Shown here: positions 29,944-39,274 of the stretch, piece by piece
How positions within the stretch are numbered: position 1 is the stretch's first letter
Layout of the letters: every line of letters begins with the position of its first letter
Source: an uncultured Dysgonomonas sp.
GTDB taxonomy: Bacteria; Bacteroidota; Bacteroidia; Bacteroidales; Dysgonomonadaceae
Reading direction: 5' to 3'
Assembly: GCA_937995835.1 (NCBI GenBank)
Contig: CALKIV010000092.1
Span: 1-60,017 of the forward strand
Length of the DNA stretch: 60,017 nucleotides
Made by a program: the position numbers and the translations under genes
Notes under the pieces: generated by a model
What the model saw: only the letters and a program-made list of their open reading frames with translations
Database searches by the model: none
What the model was told of the DNA's origin: nothing

Positions 29944-31254
29944 TTAAAATAATTTTTCGTTTAGTATTTTCAATGTTCTCTCTTTTTCTTTTTTCTCTAT
30001 CAAAAAAGAGAAACTCAAATTACTTCCTCCATACGAAATCATTCGCAAAGGTATATTTTTTATTGCTTCTAGTATATTAGAACCTATATTTTCATTCTTT
30101 ATTACAAGATCTCCCACAATGGAAATAATCACCATATCACGATCAAGAGACACAGTTCCATATTTCTTCAGTTCATGAGCTATCTCGTCCAAATTTTTAC
30201 AATCATCAATCGTTAAAGAAACTCCTATTTCAGAGGATGCCAACATATCAATGGAAGTTTGATACTTCTCAAACACCTCGAAAATGCGACGCAAGAAGCC
30301 ATGAGCCAGTAACATCCTTCCTGATTTTATCTTGATGGCAGTAATGTTATCTCTTGCTCCTATCGCTTTCACAGTGCCCTCCTCTGTCTCATTGGAGATC
30401 AAAGTTCCCTTCGCTTCGGGCTTCAATGTATTTTTCAATCGCACAGGTACTCCTGCTAGTTTGGCTGGAAGCACACAAGTAGGATGTAATATTTTAGCAC
30501 CGAAATAGGTTAGTTCTGCTGCCTCATCAAAGCTTAGTAACTCTATCGTTTTTGTTCCGCTAATATATTTAGGATCATTATTTTGCATCACATCAACATC
30601 TGCCCAAATTTGTATTTCCTTGGCATTTGTTGTAGCTCCAATAATGGCAGCTGTGAAATCACTCCCACCCTTATGCAGATCATCAATCTCCCCATAAGCA
30701 TTTCGGCAAATATAGCCCTGAGTTATATAGATATGATCCTTTGGAGCCTCTTTTAGCAATTCGCCTAAGTGTTCTTTTATGTAAAGCATATCGGGTTCTC
30801 CATCCCGTCCAAGGCGCATATAATCTAATGCGGGCAGCACATGATGTTTAATGTCTTTTTCTTTCAGGAACAACGAAATTAAGTTGATGCTCAACAGTTC
30901 TCCTTGTGCCATCAATGCTCGTTGCTCAAAAAGAGTAAAAAGTTCTTCTGAGAAAGTTTTGATGTAGTCTATCATTTCAGCTAAAAACGTCTTAGCTTCA
31001 TTCTTCGATACCTCAGTTTGATACAATTCTTTGATTAATGTCAAAAAGTGAGTATTCAACTTATTCACAACTTCAATAGCACCTTCTGTATTTTTGTTGT
31101 AAAAATATTTAGATATCTCTTCCAATAGTTCGGCTGTGCCAAGGATGGACGAGAAAACAATTATATTGTTTTCTTCTTTTTCGATAAGAGAAATTATATG
31201 CCTAATCTTTTCGGCATTGGCAATCGTTGCACTCCCAAATTTTAAAACTTTCAT
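29944..31254 (-). CDS. lysC: Aspartate kinase (divergent N-terminal loop)
   Basis: Phosphorylates aspartate as the entry to lysine, threonine and methionine synthesis. The start at 31254 (MKVLKFGSATIAN, 436 residues) is chosen because a -7 element at 31279-31286 overlaps the possible upstream start at 31281. The usual KFGGTSV loop reads KFGSATI. Other features are kept: GGSDFTAA, WADVDVMQNNDP, FDEAAELTYFGAKILHP and two ACT domains after about residue 290. Feedback regulation by lysine is plausible. The changed first loop is unusual. Confidence 0.88.
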   Translation of the reverse strand: MKVLKFGSATIANAEKIRHIISLIEKEENNIIVFSSILGTAELLEEISKYFYNKNTEGAIEVVNKLNTHFLTLIKELYQTEVSKNEAKTFLAEMIDYIKTFSEELFTLFEQRALMAQGELLSINLISLFLKEKDIKHHVLPALDYMRLGRDGEPDMLYIKEHLGELLKEAPKDHIYITQGYICRNAYGEIDDLHKGGSDFTAAIIGATTNAKEIQIWADVDVMQNNDPKYISGTKTIELLSFDEAAELTYFGAKILHPTCVLPAKLAGVPVRLKNTLKPEAKGTLISNETEEGTVKAIGARDNITAIKIKSGRMLLAHGFLRRIFEVFEKYQTSIDMLASSEIGVSLTIDDCKNLDEIAHELKKYGTVSLDRDMVIISIVGDLVIKNENIGSNILEAIKNIPLRMISYGGSNLSFSFLIEKKEKERTLKILNEKLF

Positions 31255-31278
31255 ATCTATATGCTGTTTTTTGCTACA

Positions 31279-31286
31279 CAAAAGTA
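31279..31286 (-). promoter_or_regulatory. -7 element TACTTTTG for lysC
   Basis: Exact TAnnTTTG match on the minus strand 25 bases before the chosen lysC ATG. It overlaps the alternative upstream start, ruling that start out if the promoter is real. Confidence 0.5.
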
Positions 31287-31347
31287 GATAAAATAAATGA
31301 GATTAATTTTATTTTTCGATGGAAGGTGAATAATTAAAATTTATTTC

Positions 31348-31355
31348 TAACTTTG
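31348..31355 (+). promoter_or_regulatory. -7 element TAACTTTG for the carAB leader
   Basis: Exact TAnnTTTG match, with no clear -33 TTTG. Transcription would start near 31362, 175 bases before the carA start, and run through a 19-codon ORF and a terminator. Confidence 0.5.
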
Positions 31356-31395
31356 CATTTCAGATATTCAAATCATTAAACAGGATATTTGAAAG

Positions 31396-31455
31396 ATGAA
31401 AGAGAAGAAAAAAGAAACAATCTATATAAATAAAGAAAAGGAACAGATACTTTAG
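31396..31455 (+). CDS. Candidate 19-residue leader peptide upstream of carA
   Basis: Starts with ATG at 31396, is highly charged (lysine/glutamate) and ends at TAG 31453-31455 inside the terminator stem. The overlap of the ORF end with the hairpin is the arrangement used by translation-coupled attenuators, though no run of regulatory codons stands out. It may be chance. Confidence 0.35.
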   Translation: MKEKKKETIYINKEKEQIL

Positions 31456-31480
31456 CTATCTTGTTCCTTTTTTATTTTTT
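31437..31480 (+). terminator. Terminator/attenuator hairpin in the carAB leader
   Basis: AAGGAACA pairs with TGTTCCTT, with an inner GATA/TATC extension and one bulge, and a long T run follows (31468-31480). It lies in the leader, about 57 bases before the carA ATG, with only divergent lysC behind it, so it most likely regulates carAB or ends a short RNA. Confidence 0.75.
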
Positions 31481-31536
31481 GATCTTTAAGTACTTTAGCG
31501 TATTCTATATAATAACATCATAATAAGAATTATAAG

Positions 31537-32607
31537 ATGCATTCAGAAAAAACAGTTCAACTTATTTTAGAAAATGGAGCAATATTCGAAGGAAAATCTT
31601 TTGGTGCTGAAACAGCATCATCCGGAGAAGTTGTTTTTAGTACAGCCATGGTGGGCTACCCAGAAAGCCTAACAGACCCTTCGTTTAAAGGGCAAATATT
31701 GGTGATGACCTATCCGATTATCGGAAATTATGGTGTTCCGGCGAACTTATCTGACGAAGGATTATCAACCTTCTTCGAGTCTGAACAGATTCATATCAAT
31801 GGACTTATCGTCTCTGAGTATTCTAATGAGTATTCTCACTGGAATGCAAAACAATCTTTAGGAGACTGGTTGAAATCAGAAAATGTTCCGGCAATATATG
31901 GAATAGACACCCGTGAGCTTACAAAACTAATCCGCGAGAAGGGTGCTTTAAAAGGTAAAATTGTATTCAACAATGCTAGCGAAGTTGACTTTACCGATCC
32001 TAACTTAGAAAATCAAGTTGCGAAAGTAAGTTGCACCGAAATTCTAGAATACGGCAAAGGAGATAAAACAGTAGTACTTGTGGACTGTGGTGTAAAACAC
32101 AACATCATCAGGAATTTGGTAAACAGAGGCCTGAAAGTGGTACGTGTGCCATGGGACTACGACTTCAATCAAATGGAATGGGATGGTCTGTTCATTTCAA
32201 ATGGTCCTGGTGACCCTAATCATTCTGAAGTGACGGTAAACCATATTCGCAAAGCAATGGAAAAAGGCAAACCTATCTGTGGTATTTGTATGGGAAATCA
32301 ATTACTAGCAAAAGCAGGTGGTGCTAAAATATTTAAACTAAAATATGGACATAGAAGCCACAACCAACCCGTGAGAATGACAGGTACTACCAGATGTTTC
32401 ATTACATCTCAAAACCATGGTTTTGCAGTAGATACTGATACGCTTGGTGCTGACTGGGAACCTCTTTTCGAGAATCTGAATGATGGAACAAACGAGGGAA
32501 TCAAGCACAAAACACTTCCATTCTTCTCTGCACAGTTTCACCCTGAGGCTGCTAGTGGGCCTACTGATACAGACTTCATATTTGATATGTTTATAGAAAA
32601 TTTATAA
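31537..32607 (+). CDS. carA: Carbamoyl-phosphate synthase small subunit
   Basis: Glutamine amidotransferase subunit providing ammonia for carbamoyl phosphate, feeding pyrimidine and arginine synthesis. The N-terminal half has the typical EGKSFGAETASSGEVVFSTA start. The class I glutaminase half contains the nucleophile Cys in GICMGNQLLAKAGG near residue 245 and the His/Glu pair in FHPEAASGP near 335. Length 356 is normal. carB follows after 23 bases. Confidence 0.96.
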   Translation: MHSEKTVQLILENGAIFEGKSFGAETASSGEVVFSTAMVGYPESLTDPSFKGQILVMTYPIIGNYGVPANLSDEGLSTFFESEQIHINGLIVSEYSNEYSHWNAKQSLGDWLKSENVPAIYGIDTRELTKLIREKGALKGKIVFNNASEVDFTDPNLENQVAKVSCTEILEYGKGDKTVVLVDCGVKHNIIRNLVNRGLKVVRVPWDYDFNQMEWDGLFISNGPGDPNHSEVTVNHIRKAMEKGKPICGICMGNQLLAKAGGAKIFKLKYGHRSHNQPVRMTGTTRCFITSQNHGFAVDTDTLGADWEPLFENLNDGTNEGIKHKTLPFFSAQFHPEAASGPTDTDFIFDMFIENL

Positions 32608-32630
32608 TCAAACTTCCAAAATAAAAGAAA

Positions 32631-35600
32631 ATGAATAAAGAGATACAAAAAGTTTTAGTTTTAGGTTCTGGCGCACTTAAAATTGGTGAGGCTGGAGAGT
32701 TTGATTATTCTGGTTCGCAAGCTCTAAAAGCACTAAAGGAAGAAGGAATCGAAACTGTTTTGATCAATCCCAACATTGCAACTGTGCAAACTTCTGAAGG
32801 AAGTGCTGACAAAATATATTTCTTACCTATCACTCCTCACTTTGTAGAGAAAGTAATTCAAAAAGAAAACCCACAGGGGATTCTCCTTGCTTTTGGAGGA
32901 CAAACTGCCCTCAATTGTGGGGTACAACTTTATGAACAAGGGATCCTTGAAAAATATAATCTTAAAGTTCTTGGTACTCCTGTGCAAGCTATCATGGATA
33001 CCGAAGACAGAGAACTGTTTGTCAAGAAGCTTGATCAGATAGATGTAAAAACAATAAAGAGTGTAGCTGTTGGCAACATAGAAGATGCTGTGAAAGCAGC
33101 CGACAGTCTGGGTTATCCCATCATCGTTCGTGCTGCATATGCACTAGGTGGACTCGGTTCGGGCTTCTGCGACAATGAAGAAGTGCTGAGAGTGTTGGCT
33201 GAAAAAGCGCTAAACTATTCATCCCAACTTTTGGTAGAAAAATCGCTAAAAGGATGGAAAGAAATAGAATACGAAGTGGTAAGAGACAAGTATGGCAACT
33301 GTATGACAGTGTGTAACATGGAAAACTTCGACCCACTAGGAATTCACACAGGGGAGAGTATCGTGGTTGCACCATCACAAACATTGACCAACTCCGAGTT
33401 TCATAAGCTTCGTGAATTATCTATCAGAATAGTAAAACATATAGGAATCGTGGGCGAATGTAACGTACAATATGCCTTCGACCCCGAATCAGAAGACTAT
33501 AGAGTGATAGAGGTGAATGCTCGTTTGAGCCGTTCGTCCGCCTTAGCTTCTAAAGCTACGGGCTACCCTCTTGCTTTTGTGGCTGCTAAATTAGGTTTAG
33601 GATATGGCTTGTTTGAATTAAACAACTCTGTAACTAAATCTACATCGGCTTTCTTCGAGCCTGCACTAGACTATGTTGTTGTGAAAATACCTCGCTGGGA
33701 CTTAGGAAAATTCCATGGAGTATCGAAAGAGCTAGGTTCGAGCATGAAATCGGTTGGCGAAATTATGTCAATCGGAAGAACCTTTGAAGAAGCAATACAA
33801 AAAGGTCTACGCATGATCAATATTGGTATGCATGGTTTTGTTGCAAACAAACCGCTAGAATATGACGACTTAGATAATGCTCTTAGCCACCCGACTGACA
33901 AACGTATTTTCTACATAGAGCAAGCTTTCTCAAAAGGTTATTCAATAGAAAAAGTGCATGAGTTGACGAAAATCGACAATTGGTTCTTGCAACGCTTGCA
34001 TCATATCTTCACATGTGCACAAGAATTAGAAAAGAGTAATACGATACAGGCACTTCCTCTCGAGTTGCTACACAAGTCTAAAAAAATGGGCTTCTCTGAC
34101 TTTCAGATTGCAAAACTTGTAAGCAAAGATGCTGATAAAGCTGACGTAATTGCTCTACAAGTGCGCCGTATCCGTAAAGAGAATGGCATCATTCCATGTG
34201 TAAAACAGATAGATACGCTGGCTGCAGAATATCCTGCACAAACCAACTATCTATACATTACATATAATGGAAGCGAAAATGATGTAAAATACAAAGGAGA
34301 CAAAAAATCTGTTATTGTTCTTGGATCAGGGGCTTACAGAATTGGCTCATCTGTTGAATTTGACTGGTGTTCTGTTAATGCTCTGCAAACTGTAAAGAAA
34401 GAAGGTTATCGCTCTGTGATGATCAATTACAATCCGGAAACAGTTTCTACTGATTACGATATGTGTGATCGCTTGTATTTCGACGAACTGACTTACGAAC
34501 GTGTGATGGACATCATCGAACTGGAGAATCCTCATGGAGTAATAGTTTCTGTGGGAGGTCAAATTCCAAATAACCTTGCCATGCGACTAGATGCTGCAAA
34601 GGTACATATCTTAGGTACTACTGCCCAAAATATCGACAATGCTGAGGACAGACATAAATTCTCTAGCATGCTAGACAGAATTGGTGTAGACCAACCAAGA
34701 TGGAAAGAGTTAACTTCGCTCGATAATATCAAAGACTTTATCAAAGAAGTTGGTTATCCGGTATTGATTCGTCCTTCATATGTACTTTCGGGTGCAGCAA
34801 TGAATGTTTGTTCGAATGACGAAGAGCTCGAAAACTTCTTGAGTTTGGCTGCTGAAGTATCTCAAAAACACCCTGTGGTGGTTAGTGAGTTCCTTCAAAA
34901 TGCTAAAGAGATAGAACTAGATGCTGTAGCTAAAAATGGGGAGATAGTGGTATATGCCATCGCCGAACACGTAGAGTTCGCAGGGGTACACTCTGGAGAC
35001 GCCACCATCCAATTCCCAGCACAACGCATCTATGTGGAGACTATGCGAAGAGTAAAACGCATAGCTGCTAAAATTGCAAAAGAGCTGAATATAACAGGCC
35101 CTTTCAACATGCAGTTCTTAGCCAAAGATAACAGAGTTAGAGTGATTGAGTGTAACTTGAGAGCTTCAAGATCTGTACCTTTTGTTTCTAAAGTTTTGAA
35201 AACAAATTTCATCGAACTAGCTACACAAGTGATGCTAGGCAAAGAAGTGAAGAAACCAGAAAAGAACGTATTTGAAATCGAATGTGTAGGTATTAAAGCT
35301 TCACAGTTCTCTTTCTCTCGTCTGCAAAAGGCTGACCCTGTGTTAGGAGTAGATATGTCCTCTACAGGTGAAGTAGGTTGTATAGGTTCAGACTTCTACG
35401 ATGCCATGCTGAAAGCCATGCTATCAGTAGGACATAAGATTCCTAAAAAGACAGTACTTTTCTCTACAGGTCCTGCAAGATCGAAAGTGGAATTATTAGA
35501 ATCAGCTCGTCTCTTACACGAAAAAGGTTATGATATATATGCCACCGAAGGATCTCAAAAATTCTTAGAAAGTAATGGGATCCCTGCCACTAGAGTTTAC

Positions 35601-35852
35601 TGGCCATCGGACAACATGCAACCTAATGCTGTGGAAATGATCCACAACAAGCAGATTGATTTGGTAGTCAATATTCCTAAAAACTTCTCTTCAGGAGAGC
35701 TTAAAAATGGTTACAAGATCAGACGCTCATCTATAGACTTCAATGTACCTCTATTGACCAACGCGCGTCTTGCTTCAGCCTTCATTCAAGCCTTCTGTAA
35801 GAAAGACATTGAAGATCTAGAGATCAAAGCATGGCAAGAATACGAGGCTTAA
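32631..35852 (+). CDS. carB: Carbamoyl-phosphate synthase large subunit
   Basis: Synthetase subunit of 1,073 residues with two homologous ATP-grasp halves: LVLGSGALKIGEAGEFDYSG at the start and VIVLGSGAYRIGSSVEFDW near residue 560. MQFLAKDNRVRVIECNLRASRS and NVQYAFDPESEDYRVIEVNAR mark the two metal/ATP sites. The last about 130 residues form the MGS-like allosteric domain (TVLFSTGPARSK onward). Intact and typical. Confidence 0.97.
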   Translation: MNKEIQKVLVLGSGALKIGEAGEFDYSGSQALKALKEEGIETVLINPNIATVQTSEGSADKIYFLPITPHFVEKVIQKENPQGILLAFGGQTALNCGVQLYEQGILEKYNLKVLGTPVQAIMDTEDRELFVKKLDQIDVKTIKSVAVGNIEDAVKAADSLGYPIIVRAAYALGGLGSGFCDNEEVLRVLAEKALNYSSQLLVEKSLKGWKEIEYEVVRDKYGNCMTVCNMENFDPLGIHTGESIVVAPSQTLTNSEFHKLRELSIRIVKHIGIVGECNVQYAFDPESEDYRVIEVNARLSRSSALASKATGYPLAFVAAKLGLGYGLFELNNSVTKSTSAFFEPALDYVVVKIPRWDLGKFHGVSKELGSSMKSVGEIMSIGRTFEEAIQKGLRMINIGMHGFVANKPLEYDDLDNALSHPTDKRIFYIEQAFSKGYSIEKVHELTKIDNWFLQRLHHIFTCAQELEKSNTIQALPLELLHKSKKMGFSDFQIAKLVSKDADKADVIALQVRRIRKENGIIPCVKQIDTLAAEYPAQTNYLYITYNGSENDVKYKGDKKSVIVLGSGAYRIGSSVEFDWCSVNALQTVKKEGYRSVMINYNPETVSTDYDMCDRLYFDELTYERVMDIIELENPHGVIVSVGGQIPNNLAMRLDAAKVHILGTTAQNIDNAEDRHKFSSMLDRIGVDQPRWKELTSLDNIKDFIKEVGYPVLIRPSYVLSGAAMNVCSNDEELENFLSLAAEVSQKHPVVVSEFLQNAKEIELDAVAKNGEIVVYAIAEHVEFAGVHSGDATIQFPAQRIYVETMRRVKRIAAKIAKELNITGPFNMQFLAKDNRVRVIECNLRASRSVPFVSKVLKTNFIELATQVMLGKEVKKPEKNVFEIECVGIKASQFSFSRLQKADPVLGVDMSSTGEVGCIGSDFYDAMLKAMLSVGHKIPKKTVLFSTGPARSKVELLESARLLHEKGYDIYATEGSQKFLESNGIPATRVYWPSDNMQPNAVEMIHNKQIDLVVNIPKNFSSGELKNGYKIRRSSIDFNVPLLTNARLASAFIQAFCKKDIEDLEIKAWQEYEA

Positions 35853-35875
35853 TTTCCACGTAGCTTGAATAAGAC

Positions 35876-35912
35876 AAAAGGGATGCACATTAGTTGTGCA
35901 TCCCTTTTTCAT
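35876..35912. terminator. Bidirectional terminator between carB and the M16 protease
   Basis: Perfect arms AAAAGGGATGCACA and TGTGCATCCCTTTT with a five-base loop; T run on both strands. Serves carAB (plus) and the protease gene (minus). Confidence 0.92.
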
Positions 35913-35932
35913 TGTATAAGCAATATCGTATT

Positions 35933-38740
35933 TTATTTTTCTAATGGGTTCATGATTACTTCAATCAAATTTCCTTGTTTGAAGAATTCGTTTGCAGCTT
36001 GTTGCAACTCTTTTTTGGTTATTGATTTTGTCATATTTAAAACTTCTGTTTGATCATCTTCACCATAGAATAACTTTTGCATCACCACAGATTTCCAATA
36101 TTCATTATTAGTTTCTCTTTCTCCTAATGCTTTAAGAGAGTGCTCTTTCACTTTATTAAAATCTTCATCATCAATTCCTTCAAAAGCTAACTTTTGAAAC
36201 TCACTATGAATCTTCGGAGCTAACTTTTCCACTTTCTCGGCATCTGTGTCAAAAAGAATAGTCAATGTTGCTTGCCCTTCAGGCACACGATCTAGAGAAA
36301 TCCCTTGCCCCACTCCATAAGTTCCACCTTCTTCCTCTCTTATGGTTCGAGTATAAACTATATCTAAAACTTGACTAAGCATATTTAGAACTAATTTATT
36401 CTTTTGTGTATAGTCAAATTTTGCTTTATACAATGCATAAAAAGTAGTTTTAGGCTCCATCATACCTTGCTCAAAAACTGTTTTGGATTTTCCATTTCTT
36501 ATTTCTTTGATGGATTTAGCGTTATATTGCATCTCCTTGTTTCCTGATGGAAGAGACGCCAAATAAGTTTCCACCAAAGGTTTCAACACCTCTTTATTAA
36601 TGCTTCCGACAAAAGAGAAACTAAATGATCCCGGATTAGCAATCATACGTTTATAAAATTCAATAATCAAATCATAGTCCAGATTAAGTACATTTTCTTC
36701 AGTTAATGGAGCATATCGGGGAGCATAACCGTATTTTGCAAAAGTCATATATTGCTCAAGCGTGTAGTTAGGTTTAGCTTGTGAGTTTCTAACCTGCGAC
36801 AATATCATACTCTTGACATTCATAAACATGCCTTCATCCTTTCTTGGTGCAGTGAAATACAAATAAAGCAATTGCATAAAACTTTCTAAGTCCTTTTTAG
36901 AAGAATACCCTGAAAAATTGTAGTTTGTCGTACTAACACCTGGGCTCAAACTGATCGTTTTACCTGCAAGAACTTTATTCAATTCCGTGGTGCTAAAGTT
37001 GCCAATACCTCCAATGTAAGGAACATAGTTCACTAAGCTTGCTTCATTTATTTCTGAATCTTGTGCTAGAGAATGTCCTCCATAAGCAAGTGCAGACATC
37101 GTTATCTGGTCATCCTTATGTGGAGTATTCATGACTGCCACTTTTATGCCATTCGATAGTGTCCAAACTTCCATACCTTTGATCGTAGAGTCTTGTTCCA
37201 CTTTCAAGATTGAACCAGCCTTTGGGATCTCGGAGAGTAAAGGCTCTGTAATTACTTCTTCTACATATATTTCTATTTCTTCATTCTTGACTGTTTCAAC
37301 AATTTCAAAAATTTCTTTTTCTGTTGGTAGTACAAGCCCATCCTTCTCCGGAGCTGTCAATGTGATTACATTATTTTCATCGGAAAGAAGCTTTATCATC
37401 ATGGCATTGATCATATCCGAACTCAACATCGGCAAAATTTTCTTTGTCAATTCATACTCGAAAGCAATGCCTGGAATTGGTTCTCCACCTGTGAAACTAC
37501 GCACATATTCTTCTACAAAATTATTATTTTGTTGTTGAGTTCGGTTGTTGTACGTTTGTTCAAAGGATGATAAATAGTTCGACTTTGTTCTCTCTAGCTC
37601 TGCGTCCGTAAAACCATACCTTTTCACTCTCTCAATTTCTCTCAAAAGTGTTGCTAACGATTCTTTTTCTTTTCCCTCTTTACTCATCACCACAGATGTC
37701 CAAGCATCCTTTGTTTTAGAAACAATAAATTCACCATCAAAAACAGATGAAGCTACAAAAGGAGAAGTTGCTTCTTTCGATATTTCATTCAAACGCTCTG
37801 TCAGCATCACCGTTGCTAGTATAGATGCTACTTTTGTAGTATAACCATCTACCGTATGTTGCATTGCTTCTGACATTCTATCATGCTTAACATAGTATGA
37901 AATCAAAGAGCGTGTATCTTCTTTATCCGTCAATACGGCAACAATAGGTTCTTTGTTATCTGGCACAGTATAATATACTCTTTCAGCCCTATTTTCAGAA
38001 AGTGGAATTTTAGAGAACATGGCTTTCACCTGAACCTCCATCTTATCTGCATCAATATCCCCTACGATGATTACAGCCTGCAAGTCTGGCCTGTACCATT
38101 TTTTATAATAATCCTTCAAGGTCTGATACTCAAAATTATCAACCACCTCCATTTTACCAATAGGCAGACGATCAGCATATTTACTACCTTCAAAAATTAC
38201 AGGAAATAATTTTTCCCAAGTCCTAGTCATTGCTCCGGAACGAGTTCTCCACTCTTCCTTAATGATTGCACGCTCCTTGTCTATTTCTTCATTTTTCAGT
38301 TCCAGAGAACCTGACCAATCGTACAAAATCATTAATGTAGAGTCAATAATTCCTTGACGCACAACAGGAATATCACTCAGAGTATATACAGTTTCATCAT
38401 ATCCGGTATATGCATTCACATTCGCCCCAAAACGAGCCCCCACTGTTTCTAAATAGTTGAGCATTGTTTTTCGTCCTGGATAGTTTGTTGTACCATTAAA
38501 AGCCATATGCTCTAAAAAGTGCGCTAGTCCTGCTTGAGAATCTTCTTCTTGCATTGATCCCACTTTCTGAGCCAAATAGAAATCGGCTCTTTTTTCAGGG
38601 TATTTATTATTACGAATGTAATAAGTCAACCCATTTTCTAACTTGCCATATCGTACATCTGGATCAATGGGAAGTTGCTCTTGCCCTTGAGCAAATAGGC
38701 AAATGCCCAATGCAAATAGTAGTAGTGTTATTTTTTTCAT
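35933..38740 (-). CDS. M16-family zinc metalloprotease, secreted
   Basis: A full-length two-half M16 peptidase (935 residues) with an N-terminal signal peptide (KKITLLLFALGICLFAQG). The inverted zinc motif HFLEH falls near residue 75, in GLAHFLEHMAFNGT, with the downstream Glu in the NAYTGYDETVYTLS region. The second half (from about 510) is the catalytically inactive M16 repeat, with GGTYGVGQGISLDR near 850. The start at 38740 begins the signal peptide; upstream ATGs at 38749 and 38764 are possible. Likely periplasmic; its substrates are unknown. Confidence 0.92.
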   Translation of the reverse strand: MKKITLLLFALGICLFAQGQEQLPIDPDVRYGKLENGLTYYIRNNKYPEKRADFYLAQKVGSMQEEDSQAGLAHFLEHMAFNGTTNYPGRKTMLNYLETVGARFGANVNAYTGYDETVYTLSDIPVVRQGIIDSTLMILYDWSGSLELKNEEIDKERAIIKEEWRTRSGAMTRTWEKLFPVIFEGSKYADRLPIGKMEVVDNFEYQTLKDYYKKWYRPDLQAVIIVGDIDADKMEVQVKAMFSKIPLSENRAERVYYTVPDNKEPIVAVLTDKEDTRSLISYYVKHDRMSEAMQHTVDGYTTKVASILATVMLTERLNEISKEATSPFVASSVFDGEFIVSKTKDAWTSVVMSKEGKEKESLATLLREIERVKRYGFTDAELERTKSNYLSSFEQTYNNRTQQQNNNFVEEYVRSFTGGEPIPGIAFEYELTKKILPMLSSDMINAMMIKLLSDENNVITLTAPEKDGLVLPTEKEIFEIVETVKNEEIEIYVEEVITEPLLSEIPKAGSILKVEQDSTIKGMEVWTLSNGIKVAVMNTPHKDDQITMSALAYGGHSLAQDSEINEASLVNYVPYIGGIGNFSTTELNKVLAGKTISLSPGVSTTNYNFSGYSSKKDLESFMQLLYLYFTAPRKDEGMFMNVKSMILSQVRNSQAKPNYTLEQYMTFAKYGYAPRYAPLTEENVLNLDYDLIIEFYKRMIANPGSFSFSFVGSINKEVLKPLVETYLASLPSGNKEMQYNAKSIKEIRNGKSKTVFEQGMMEPKTTFYALYKAKFDYTQKNKLVLNMLSQVLDIVYTRTIREEEGGTYGVGQGISLDRVPEGQATLTILFDTDAEKVEKLAPKIHSEFQKLAFEGIDDEDFNKVKEHSLKALGERETNNEYWKSVVMQKLFYGEDDQTEVLNMTKSITKKELQQAANEFFKQGNLIEVIMNPLEK

Positions 38741-38855
38741 TAAATTCATTTGTATCGGTTTCAATATTGATTTGAATACTAAAGGTAAGAAATTCGATGA
38801 AGATGAACAGTTTTATATTAAAAATAATATTCTTTCACTCGTTTTGAAAAACTTT

Positions 38856-38887
38856 TTTGTCCTTCCCATCGAGAAATAGTATATTTG
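38856..38887 (+). promoter_or_regulatory. Promoter TTTG-N20-TATATTTG for the small lipoprotein
   Basis: TTTG at 38856-38859 and TATATTTG at 38880-38887, 20 bases apart. Start of transcription is expected near 38894, just before the ATG at 38909, so an upstream TTG start at 38885 is excluded. Confidence 0.7.
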
Positions 38888-38908
38888 TTAGTATTAATAG
38901 AAACGATT

Positions 38909-39262
38909 ATGAAACAATTAACCATCCTTGGAGCAATAACAATTCTTCTTTTCTTCGCAGCTTGTGATAAAACTGGACGAGAAAAAGTGGCTATGAATAA
39001 AGCTTTTAGAGCCTATATAGCCCAAAATGACAGCATCAAAAACTATAATACAAAAATAGAGCATGTTGAAATTGTGTCATATGAGCGTCTCACCTATGTA
39101 GATACAGTTGAACATAAAGACGCCTATGAAGCAAGGGTGCATTTCGTGGCTACAACTGCCTATGAGGGGAGCAAAAAAATATATAATATAAATGACACGG
39201 TTGTCTCATATTTTGACAAAGATCTTAACATGATACATATGGTAAATACTGGTGTCAAATAA
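38909..39262 (+). CDS. Small lipoprotein of unknown function
   Basis: 117 residues beginning KQLTILGAITILLFFAAC with lipobox FAAC (Cys near 19), so exported and lipidated. The remaining 98 residues look like a compact alpha/beta domain (NYNTKIEHVEIVSYERLTYVD). No family recognised. It lies 12 bases before the MscS-type channel and is probably co-transcribed. Confidence 0.75.
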   Translation: MKQLTILGAITILLFFAACDKTGREKVAMNKAFRAYIAQNDSIKNYNTKIEHVEIVSYERLTYVDTVEHKDAYEARVHFVATTAYEGSKKIYNINDTVVSYFDKDLNMIHMVNTGVK

Positions 39263-39274
39263 AAACGAATTTTT

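Noticed and set aside
28767..31254. Fused aspartate kinase-decarboxylase gene
   Set aside because: The two reading frames are separated by a stop and a 22-base gap, so they are distinct proteins in one operon.
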